From Candidatus Uhrbacteria bacterium (GTDB taxonomy: Bacteria > Patescibacteriota > Patescibacteriia > UBA9934 > UBA11717), in contig JABMPK010000057.1 of NCBI GenBank assembly GCA_013203725.1, positions 1 to 9,814 on the forward strand: DNA of 9,814 bases. The letters run 5' to 3'. The position numbers and the translations under genes were made by a program. Below the pieces are notes generated by a model that was not told the DNA's origin, searched no databases, and saw only the letters and a list, made by a program, of their open reading frames with translations. Below, in pieces: positions 4,549 through 9,814 of this stretch; the stretch's first letter is position 1; each line of letters begins with the position of its first letter.

Positions 4549-6786
4549 TTATTTCTTGTCTTGTGGTGGTCGTGGCTTATATGGCGGCTTAGACCCTGTT
4601 GGCCCACTCCCTCCGCTTGTAGGCTTACTTGCAGCACCCTTTGGTGGTTCTGGGTATACATTACCCTCTGCTTTCTTCATAGACAAGTTGATTCGTCCCA
4701 TTGCATCGATCTCAACAATCTTTACAAAGATTATCTGTCCCTCCTTCACAATATCTCCAACCTTCTCTACTCGCCATGGAGCAAGTTCGGAAACGTGTAC
4801 TAGTCCTTCCTGCTTTGGAAGAACTTCTACAAACGCTCCAAAGTCCATCAAACGTGTAACCTTTCCTTTGTATGTCTTACCAACCTCTACTTCTTCAACG
4901 AGAGACTGTACCCAAGCTATTGCCTGACGCATTCCCTCAGCTTCTTTTGATGTAATAGTAACTGTTCCATCGTCTTCAATGTCAATGTCCACTCCAGTCT
5001 CCTTGATAATCTCGTTGATCATCTTTCCACCGGGTCCAATAACGTCTCGGATCTTCTCTGGGTTGATCTTTAGCGCTTCGATGCGTGGTGAGTATGCTGA
5101 AAGTTCTGCTCGCGGTGTCTTGATCTCCGCCTCGATGACGTCCAAGATCTTGTTTCGGCAAGCTTTCCCTTGCACTAGAGCCTCTCGCACAATCGCCATG
5201 TCGATTCCGATAGTCTTTGTGTCCAACTGTACAGCTGTAACACCTTCACGTGTACCTGCAACCTTGAAGTCCATTCCTCCCTGTCCGTCCTCAAGATCCT
5301 GTAAGTCTGTAAACACCTTCCACTCGCTCATATCTGGCACAGATGCAAGTCCGATTGCAACTCCGGCAACCGGCGCCAAGATTGGCACACCTGCGTCCAT
5401 CAATGAAAGAGTAGACCCACAAACGGATCCCATTGAACTTGATCCATTTGATCCCATTGTGTCCGACGTTACTCGTATTGTGTATGGGAAGTCAGCTATT
5501 GCTGGCAGTACTGGGATAAGCGCTTTCTCTGCAAGCGCACCGTGCCCAATTTCTCGTCGCCCTGGTCCCCGCATTGGCTTTGCTTCACCAACTGAGAATG
5601 GAGGGAATGTGTAGTGATGCATGTAGTGGATTTTGACGTCCATTTCCATGGTATCCACAATCTGTTGCGCACCAGGCCCTGCCAACGTTACAGTTGAAAG
5701 GATCTGAGTTTCTCCACGCGAGAATAGTGCTGAACCGTGTGTCCGTGGAAGAATTCCTGTATCTGCTTCGAGTGCACGGACGTCGAGTATCGCTCGTCCA
5801 TCAACTCGTCGGTCATTCTTCAAAATTTGTGCAGAGATAACATTCTCAACTTCGCTGTAGATCATGCTTGTGCCGTACGACAGGTGGTCTTTGTCTACGC
5901 CTTGCGAGAGTAGCGCTTCTACAAGATCGGCTTCGATCTTTGCACGTGCGACACCACGGTCAACTTTGCGTGCGAGTGGGTCTCCAAAGAAATACTTCTC
6001 AGTTCCGCTCGCGATAAGTGGCAAAGAAAGTTTTTCAACATTTGCGCGCGCTGCTTTTTCTTCATCTGTCTCTGGTGCAAGTGTTGCAGGGTCGATCTTC
6101 TCAGATCCAACTGTCGCTTTTACCTTCTCGAGCAACTCCATTACTGGCGCAAGGCTCTTAAGGCCAAATTCGATAGCATCTCCCATTAAGTCATCACTCA
6201 GCTGTTTTGCGTCTGCCTCTACCATCAAAAGTCGGTCAGTGGTTCCAGAAACTACAAGGTCCATTGAGCTTTCCTCTCGTACTGCGTACGTTGGGTTCAA
6301 TACAAATTCGTCGTTCACGCGTCCAACACGTGATCCTGCAATAGGACCGTTCCAAGGGATCTGTGACATGTGAAGAACACACGCAGAACCGATGATTCCA
6401 AGAACATCTGGGTCGTTCTCTTCGTCGAAGGACAATACAGAAACGATAACTTGTATGTCGTTTCGAATTGAGTTATCAAAAAGTGGCCGAATACCTCGGT
6501 CAATCATTCGTCCAGACAAAACAGCCTGGTCTGATGGTCGCCCCTCCTTCTTCATGAAGCGAGATCCTTTAATCTTCCCAGCTGCTGAGTACTTTTCCTC
6601 GAACTCAACCATTAGCGGGAAGAAATGCATGCCAGGACGAGTTTCCTTGGACATGACAGCTGTAGCGAGTACTACCGTGTCACCGTATTGCACGGTACAT
6701 GACGCATCTGCCTGGTGTGCGAATCGGCCTGTCTCAATCTTAAGAGTGCGGCCTGCCCACTCTGTCTCGAACGTTTGTACGCTCAT
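4549..6786 (-). CDS. pnp: Polyribonucleotide nucleotidyltransferase (PNPase)
   Basis: PNPase is the trimeric phosphorolytic 3'-5' exoribonuclease that degrades mRNA and can also add tails. The 745 residues contain all expected parts: first RNase PH domain (about 12-145), the all-helical linker domain (about 235-320), second RNase PH domain (about 325-540), KH (about 570-615, GPGG at 584-587) and S1 (about 635-703). Active-site elements are intact: SNGSSSM at 446-452 for phosphate binding, and Asp500, Asp506 and Lys508 in the D-x5-DFK pattern that aligns with the E. coli catalytic Asp486/Asp492/Lys494. It is longer than usual because of a Pro/Gly/Ser/Lys-rich tail after about 715, possibly a flexible partner- or RNA-binding segment. 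A stem-loop occupies the leader just before the ATG, and no Shine-Dalgarno is visible. rpsO, normally adjacent, is separated from it by the NYN gene. Confidence 0.98.
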   Translation of the reverse strand: MSVQTFETEWAGRTLKIETGRFAHQADASCTVQYGDTVVLATAVMSKETRPGMHFFPLMVEFEEKYSAAGKIKGSRFMKKEGRPSDQAVLSGRMIDRGIRPLFDNSIRNDIQVIVSVLSFDEENDPDVLGIIGSACVLHMSQIPWNGPIAGSRVGRVNDEFVLNPTYAVREESSMDLVVSGTTDRLLMVEADAKQLSDDLMGDAIEFGLKSLAPVMELLEKVKATVGSEKIDPATLAPETDEEKAARANVEKLSLPLIASGTEKYFFGDPLARKVDRGVARAKIEADLVEALLSQGVDKDHLSYGTSMIYSEVENVISAQILKNDRRVDGRAILDVRALEADTGILPRTHGSALFSRGETQILSTVTLAGPGAQQIVDTMEMDVKIHYMHHYTFPPFSVGEAKPMRGPGRREIGHGALAEKALIPVLPAIADFPYTIRVTSDTMGSNGSSSMGSVCGSTLSLMDAGVPILAPVAGVAIGLASVPDMSEWKVFTDLQDLEDGQGGMDFKVAGTREGVTAVQLDTKTIGIDMAIVREALVQGKACRNKILDVIEAEIKTPRAELSAYSPRIEALKINPEKIRDVIGPGGKMINEIIKETGVDIDIEDDGTVTITSKEAEGMRQAIAWVQSLVEEVEVGKTYKGKVTRLMDFGAFVEVLPKQEGLVHVSELAPWRVEKVGDIVKEGQIIFVKIVEIDAMGRINLSMKKAEGNVYPEPPKGAASKPTSGGSGPTGSKPPYKPRPPQDKK

Positions 6787-6800
6787 AATATATTGTGAAC

Positions 6801-6857
6801 GCTGGCTGTCAGACTCAAGAGCTCAATTCTTTGAGGTCTCATTGTCTAACCGCCAGC
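6801..6857 (-). promoter_or_regulatory. Stem-loop in the pnp leader
   Basis: On the minus strand GCTGGC/GCCAGC (6852-6857 with 6801-6806) closes a long stem continued by TTAGAC/GTCTGA (6844-6849 with 6809-6814) across a 2x2 internal loop. An inner hairpin CTCAA-agaa-TTGAG lies at 6822-6835. The structure ends 14 bases before the pnp ATG. Established knowledge: in E. coli a leader duplex cut by RNase III mediates pnp autoregulation. A comparable role here is inferred from position and shape only. Confidence 0.5.
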
Positions 6858-6879
6858 AGAATTAAGATTTACGTTCGGG

Positions 6880-6904
6880 GATTCAAGTACCGGTATCTTG
6901 AACC
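6880..6904 (-). repeat. Short inverted repeat between the NYN gene and pnp
   Basis: GGTTCAAG (6897-6904) pairs with CTTGAATC (6880-6887) on the minus strand with one G-T wobble, around the palindrome TACCGGTA. It has no T tail, so it is not a standard terminator. It may be a processing site or 3' stabilising hairpin in a NYN-pnp cotranscript. Confidence 0.4.
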
Positions 6905-6918
6905 TCCCTCTATAAACC

Positions 6919-7776
6919 TTAGTTTTTCAATGCTCGCTCGTTTGCAGATAGTCCTGAGTCATCGGAACCTTTATGTTTCGTTGATGAAGCGCTATCTTTC
7001 TTTGTAGGTCGAGCTCTGCGTCGAAGAGGTTTCTTGGACGCAGGTGCAGCAGATTTGTTTGCACTTGGCGCCTTCTTTGTTGCTGTAGTTTTTGTACGCG
7101 TTGGTGACGGACTCTTGCGAGCCTTGGAAGCAGCTGAAGGCGTTGTAACATTTGCCTTTGTGTTTGCGTTAGCCGAGGGCTCGGTGTCTATCTTCTCGTG
7201 TCCGTCTATGATATTTGAAATATCTTTAGACTTTGATGCATCCGTAGCGCCTGGCTTTTTAGAAGCTGTACGCGACCCGATCAGGAATCCACGTTTGTTT
7301 TCTGATAGGTTTGTGTAATGTTCAGCTCCTATTTCTTCAAAAAGTTTTGTTGAAGTAGTCTCGCGGAACGAAACGACTTCCACAATCTTTCCTCTACTCT
7401 TTAAATACTCAACTAGTGGAATGTAGTCTCCGTCTCCAGACACGAGCACAATCACGTCCAAGCTTTCGCTCATTCGAATTGCATCCACGGTGATACCAAC
7501 ATCCCAGTCGGCTTTCTTTTGACCACCATAGTACTCCATTAACTCTTTCTCTTTTGTCTCGATGCCAATATTGGCTAGGGCGTCAAAAAACGGTTGGTTT
7601 TCTCCCGTTTTTGTAGACACCACATAGGCAATCGCGCGGATCAACTGTCGTTCACCGACAGATGCTTTAACAATGTTTCCAAAGTTTACCTTGCGATTGT
7701 ATAAATTGCGTGCTGTGTAATACATGTTTTGCACATCTATAAACACACCAACGCGTTGGTTCTTATAATCAATCAT
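6919..7776 (-). CDS. NYN-domain (LabA/DUF88-like) putative ribonuclease with basic low-complexity tail
   Basis: Residues 6-158 form a NYN domain, a PIN-like RNase fold. The acidic metal-binding residues are visible: Asp14 in VFIDVQNMY with Asn17, Asp90/Asp92 and Asp98 in KKADWDVGITVDAI, and Asp115/Asp117 in VSGDGDYIPLV. LabA/DUF88 proteins are believed to be single-strand-specific endoribonucleases; no substrate is known here. From about 165 to 285 the protein is low-complexity and rich in Lys, Ala, Ser, Thr and Pro, with RRRAR near 252-256. This probably disordered, positively charged tail would suit RNA or ribosome binding. The gene lies between rpsO and pnp, so a part in mRNA turnover is a fair inference. 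No Shine-Dalgarno precedes the ATG; the sequence before it is A/T-rich. Promoter not identified; it may be read through from rpsO despite the terminator. Confidence 0.88.
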   Translation of the reverse strand: MIDYKNQRVGVFIDVQNMYYTARNLYNRKVNFGNIVKASVGERQLIRAIAYVVSTKTGENQPFFDALANIGIETKEKELMEYYGGQKKADWDVGITVDAIRMSESLDVIVLVSGDGDYIPLVEYLKSRGKIVEVVSFRETTSTKLFEEIGAEHYTNLSENKRGFLIGSRTASKKPGATDASKSKDISNIIDGHEKIDTEPSANANTKANVTTPSAASKARKSPSPTRTKTTATKKAPSANKSAAPASKKPLRRRARPTKKDSASSTKHKGSDDSGLSANERALKN

Positions 7777-7789
7777 AATTTTTTAATAA

Positions 7790-7850
7790 ACAGGTGCGTC
7801 ATTGCGCCGCGCCCGCCTTCGGAGGGAACGGTAGTGAAGCAACCTTTTCG
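7790..7850. repeat. GC-rich hairpin segment resembling dispersed CGTCATTGCG...GAAGCAA elements
   Basis: The stretch CGTCATTGCG (7798-7807), a GC-rich middle containing CCGCCTTCGGAGG-like pairing (7814-7826), and TGAAGCAACC (about 7835-7844) recall a class of intergenic palindromic repeats of the form GTCATTGCG...GAAGCAATC seen in many genomes. This is pattern memory and not a database match. The composition contrasts with the A/T-rich flanks. Confidence 0.35.
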
Positions 7851-7904
7851 TTTTAGGCAACTTCAACGATATAAGCAACGACGAACATAAAATGTAGTTT
7901 TCGG

Positions 7905-7980
7905 TTATTGGTCGATGGTTCATGGTTGATGGTGCATGAGAGCACTCTAGAACCATGAACCGACAACCATTAACCAATAA
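7905..7980. repeat. Inverted pair of 7-bp-period tandem repeats (cruciform-forming)
   Basis: The left half holds four 7-base units: GTCGATG, GTTCATG, GTTGATG and GTGCATG (7911-7938). The right half holds four units: AACCATG, AACCGAC, AACCATT and AACCAAT (7951-7978). The halves are inverted relatives, bounded by TTATTGGT (7905-7912) and ACCAATAA (7973-7980), with AGAG-ca-CTCT at the centre. The whole can fold into one imperfect 76-base hairpin on either strand. It lies directly beyond the rpsO terminator and shares the AATAA edge with it. Confidence 0.85.
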
Positions 7981-8001
7981 ATCCCCTGGAGGGGATTTAT
8001 T
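7976..8001 (-). terminator. rpsO terminator (perfect 11-bp palindrome, bidirectional)
   Basis: AATAAATCCCC (7976-7986), TGGA loop, GGGGATTTATT (7991-8001): a perfect 11-bp stem whose A/T-rich outer part supplies the T-rich 3' side on either strand. The rpsO stop codon lies inside the stem. It could stop transcription from both directions. Confidence 0.8.
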
Positions 8002-8260
8002 TCAATTTCAAAGCTTCCTTCAACTTCTTGTAGGATTTCTTGTCTTCACGCTCAAGGTACTGGAGCAATCGTCGTCGCTCGTTAACCTTTCGGATAAGAC
8101 CACGTCGTGATGAGTGATCCTTCTTGTGCGTGCGCAAGTGTCCTGTGAGGTCAGTGACCTCTGCTGTTAAAATAGCAATCTGCACTTGAGGTGAACCGGT
8201 GTCACTCTTGTGAGTTGCAAACTTTGCAATGATATTCTCCTTTTGCTTTTTTGAAAGCAT
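7997..8260 (-). CDS. rpsO: 30S ribosomal protein S15
   Basis: S15 binds the central domain of 16S rRNA (helices 20-22) early in 30S assembly and contributes to an intersubunit bridge. The 87-residue length is standard. Hallmarks are present: HKSDTGSPQVQIAILT at 17-32, H-x3-HKKDHSSRRGL at 41-55 and RRRLLQYLE at 62-70. It has its own promoter (8340-8368) and a leader of about 72 nt. The leader can form AACCG/CGGTT (8309-8327), a candidate for the S15 autoregulation known from several bacteria (inference). There is no clear Shine-Dalgarno. A palindromic terminator overlaps the stop codon. Confidence 0.98.
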   Translation of the reverse strand: MLSKKQKENIIAKFATHKSDTGSPQVQIAILTAEVTDLTGHLRTHKKDHSSRRGLIRKVNERRRLLQYLEREDKKSYKKLKEALKLK

Positions 8261-8339
8261 AGTTCTGTCGTTATGCGAGAGCCAAGTAATCGTCAGGAGA
8301 TGATCGATAACCGAGCAATCGGCGGTTTGTTACGGGGGT

Positions 8340-8368
8340 AATATACTAGAAAGGGTGATTTTTGTCAA
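8340..8368 (-). promoter_or_regulatory. rpsO promoter
   Basis: Minus strand TTGACA (8363-8368), exactly 17 bases, TATATT (8340-8345). Predicted start is near 8333. The TT of the -35 is shared with the T-tail of the terminator of the upstream orphan gene. Confidence 0.85.
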
Positions 8369-8402
8369 TAAAACGCCCCGCCCCAGAAAATCTGGTTCGG
8401 GG
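8367..8402 (-). terminator. Intrinsic terminator of the orphan gene 8419-8802
   Basis: On the minus strand CCCCG (8398-8402) pairs with CGGGG (8376-8380), and across a 2x2 internal loop CCAGA (8391-8395) pairs with TCTGG (8383-8387) around a TTT loop. The tail is CGTTTTATT. This supports the minus-strand gene as the real one here. Confidence 0.85.
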
Positions 8403-8418
8403 TCGTAAGAACACTGGT

Positions 8419-8802
8419 CTACACGAGTCGCCATCGTTGCTTTTCGAAGGCGTCTGGGCAGATGATCTGCAGAAGTACCTCGCCAGCCTTGCGTACGACG
8501 AAGAAAAGGGAGACAAGAGCTCCAACCACGCTGATTGCGACTTCGACCTCACACCCGTGGTAGTGGAACTTGAACCGGCCGGAATCGAACAGACCCAGTG
8601 TCCTGACGTCTCTCGGGGCCGCATCCTTGTAACCGACTTCTTCCGCGTCGCCTCTCAATTCGAGAGCCATCCAACCAAATGGATCGCCGTCGAATGTGAC
8701 CCTGCGGAGCATGGCTCCGGTTTGATTCAACACGAACCACCCTGTCTTGAGCTCCGCCAGGAACTCTTCCGGACCACTGTGCAGACTTGGACCATCGGGC
8801 AT
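8419..8802 (-). CDS. Orphan protein of 127 residues with a hydrophobic segment
   Basis: I do not recognise a family. The gene is real by its context: a promoter (8860-8888), the clearest Shine-Dalgarno in the window (GGAGAG, 9 bases before ATG 8802) and an intrinsic terminator right after the stop. The first two thirds are globular-looking, with TGWFVLNQTG near 20-29 and D-G-D-P-F-G-W-M near 38-45, and look beta-rich by eye. A hydrophobic run at about 87-103, which could be a membrane helix or a buried strand/helix, is followed by a short basic C-terminus (KQRWRLV). The open plus-strand frame on the opposite side (8362-8826) is a shadow. Its own complete transcription unit beside rpsO suggests steady expression. 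No signal peptide is visible. Confidence 0.75.
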   Translation of the reverse strand: MPDGPSLHSGPEEFLAELKTGWFVLNQTGAMLRRVTFDGDPFGWMALELRGDAEEVGYKDAAPRDVRTLGLFDSGRFKFHYHGCEVEVAISVVGALVSLFFVVRKAGEVLLQIICPDAFEKQRWRLV

Positions 8803-8859
8803 TTCTTGTATCTCTCCTTTGTTTAGAGATTTGGTGACGGCCTGTGTAACAAGGCGAAG

Positions 8860-8888
8860 AAAATACCACGAACATACACAGTAGTCAA
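8860..8888 (-). promoter_or_regulatory. Promoter of the orphan gene 8419-8802
   Basis: Minus strand TTGACT (8883-8888), 17 bases, TATTTT (8860-8865) with TG-G before it. The start near 8853 gives a leader of about 50 nt that contains the GCCT/AGGC mini-hairpin. Confidence 0.75.
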
Positions 8889-8902
8889 GGACTTGCCCCC
8901 TC

Positions 8903-8930
8903 GATTCCCAATTCCCAATTCCCGATTCCT
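8903..8930. repeat. Four tandem 7-bp repeats between divergent promoters
   Basis: GATTCCC, AATTCCC, AATTCCC and GATTCCT are exact 7-base steps. The array lies between the -35 of the minus-strand orphan gene and the -10 of the plus-strand recombinase gene. Seven-base tandem arrays of this kind (STRR type) are well known in cyanobacteria and occur in other lineages; their role is unclear. Confidence 0.85.
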
Positions 8931-8941
8931 CCTAAGTGGCG

Positions 8942-8947
8942 TATAAT
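8942..8947 (+). promoter_or_regulatory. -10 element for the recombinase gene, predicted leaderless start
   Basis: A perfect TATAAT ends six bases before the ATG at 8954, so transcription should begin at or next to the A of the start codon. No good -35 is found: the 17-base position reads TTCCCG, inside the 7-bp repeat array, and no extended TG is present. Confidence 0.6.
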
Positions 8948-8953
8948 ACCGAC

Positions 8954-9814
8954 ATGGCAACAAGAATAGAAAAACTTTTGATTGAGTTTCTGGAGCATTT
9001 GGAGATTGAGAAGGGCCGTAGCCAGCGAACCCTGCGAAACTATGATTTTTATCTTCGACGATTTTTGGAATGGGCAAAATACCCTACTCCATCTCTGATC
9101 ACGCTGGATAAAGTGAGACGGTTCCGTCTTTGGATGAATAGAAATGTTGAAGGAAGAGACGGCGAAGCTCCAAAAGTGTCTACACAGAACTATCATTTGA
9201 TTGCATTACGATCGTTTTTAAAATATTTGGCAAAGCGGGACATCAAGACGCTCGCACCGGAGAAGATTGAGCTTGCAAAGCATCCAGAGCGGCAGGTGGA
9301 GTTCTTGGAAGAGGAAGAATTGTTGCGGTTGCTCGACTCGCCAAAGCAAGGTGGCAATAATCTGGTGAGCCTGCGAGACTCGGCGATACTGGAGATGTTA
9401 TTTTCTACTGGTTTGCGTGTGTCAGAGCTCGCGCGGCTCGAGATCGAGAGTGTGAACTTGGCTCGCGAGGAATTCACGGTGCTTGGGAAAGGCGGAAAGA
9501 ACAGAATCGTATTTGTGAGCGAACGGGCACGCGACGCTGTTAAGGAGTATTTGAAAACACGGATGGATATGTCGCCTCACATGTTCGTGAGCCATGATCG
9601 TGCTAAGGGAAAGAGAGATGACCTTAATCTGACGCCGCGATCGATACAAAGAATCGTAGACAAGTACACTAGGAAGGCTGGAATCACAAAGAAAGTATCG
9701 CCTCACACAATGCGTCATACATTCGCCACCGATTTACTTAGAGGAGGAGCTGATATAAGATCTGTGCAGGCAATGCTTGGTCACGCGTCTATTACGACAA
9801 CGCAGATATATACG
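8954..9814 (+). CDS. Xer-type tyrosine recombinase (3' end cut by window)
   Basis: The frame stays open from ATG 8954 to the window end (287 codons visible), so it is partial. An N-terminal SAM-like core-binding domain (about 3-95) is followed by the catalytic domain (about 115 onward). All catalytic residues are visible: Arg155 in FSTGLRVSEL, Lys179 in VLGKGGKNR, His251 and Arg254 in SPHTMRHTFA, His277 in LGHASI and Tyr286 in QIYT, the last seen one codon before the edge. Length and motif wording (FLEEEELLRLLD, GKGGKNR) fit the XerC/XerD group, which resolves chromosome dimers at dif; a phage-type integrase is less likely. Only a handful of residues should be missing. It is the only plus-strand gene here and is divergent from the orphan gene. 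With no Shine-Dalgarno and a -10 six bases upstream, a leaderless mRNA is likely. I see no dif site nearby. Confidence 0.93.
   Translation, partial: MATRIEKLLIEFLEHLEIEKGRSQRTLRNYDFYLRRFLEWAKYPTPSLITLDKVRRFRLWMNRNVEGRDGEAPKVSTQNYHLIALRSFLKYLAKRDIKTLAPEKIELAKHPERQVEFLEEEELLRLLDSPKQGGNNLVSLRDSAILEMLFSTGLRVSELARLEIESVNLAREEFTVLGKGGKNRIVFVSERARDAVKEYLKTRMDMSPHMFVSHDRAKGKRDDLNLTPRSIQRIVDKYTRKAGITKKVSPHTMRHTFATDLLRGGADIRSVQAMLGHASITTTQIYT

Noticed and set aside
5864..6373. Long plus-strand frames opposite pnp and comM
   Set aside because: They are antisense shadows of two unmistakable, complete genes and have no initiation signals.
7905..7980. CRISPR array from the regular repeat units
   Set aside because: Units are 7 bases with no spacers and appear in opposite orientation in the two halves; no cas genes are present.
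8362..8826. 154-codon plus-strand frame
   Set aside because: It starts at TTG within the rpsO promoter, has no ribosome binding site or promoter, and lies antisense to a gene with promoter, Shine-Dalgarno and terminator.
8930..8960. dif site upstream of the recombinase gene (GTGGCGTATAAT resembles a Xer arm)
   Set aside because: No inverted partner arm is found at 6-8 base spacing; the TATAAT is better explained as a -10 element.

Overview
The window looks like a piece of a small bacterial genome of the Candidate Phyla Radiation (Patescibacteria, possibly Parcubacteria). This is an inference from gene content: lspA downstream of a short DksA/TraR zinc-finger gene, a comM-type ATPase followed by a DUF559 gene, an NYN-domain gene between rpsO and pnp, several orphan proteins, weak or absent Shine-Dalgarno sequences, and interspersed intergenic repeats. 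No rRNA or tRNA gene is present to confirm it.

Layout. All genes from 75 to 8802 are on the minus strand, and the strand switches near 8900. Reading in the direction of transcription (right to left): an orphan gene (8802-8419) has its own promoter, Shine-Dalgarno sequence and terminator; rpsO (8260-7997) has a near-consensus promoter and a palindromic terminator; a repeat-filled spacer follows; then an NYN-domain putative ribonuclease (7776-6919), a structured leader, pnp (6786-4549), and an orphan membrane-anchored protein (4534-3458) whose first codons contain a terminator-like 12-bp inverted repeat. Next comes a 620-bp gene-poor region. It holds five DnaA boxes, four of them in helical phase, then a consensus promoter that appears to drive a roughly 400-nt structured transcript ending in a long hairpin. 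A second consensus promoter drives dksA-like and lspA, which overlap at ATGA. A small terminator hairpin that also carries the comM ribosome binding site separates lspA from comM. comM is followed after 3 bases by a DUF559 nuclease-like gene and a GC-rich repeat at the left edge. On the plus strand, a Xer-type tyrosine recombinase starts at 8954 and runs off the right edge just after its catalytic tyrosine.

How the parts relate. rpsO, the NYN protein and pnp form an RNA/translation block in which a putative endoribonuclease sits between two genes that are adjacent in many bacteria. dksA-like and lspA form a short operon. comM (branch migration) and DUF559 (nuclease fold) are DNA-acting. Four minus-strand promoters read from the sequence all have exactly 17-bp spacers; three carry an extended -10 TG. 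Two of them sit directly behind the terminator of the preceding unit, so transcription units are packed head to tail.

The points most worth following are the DnaA-box array next to an unannotated transcript, the two places where terminator-like hairpins overlap translation starts, and the 7-bp-period repeat arrays on either side of the rpsO/orphan block.
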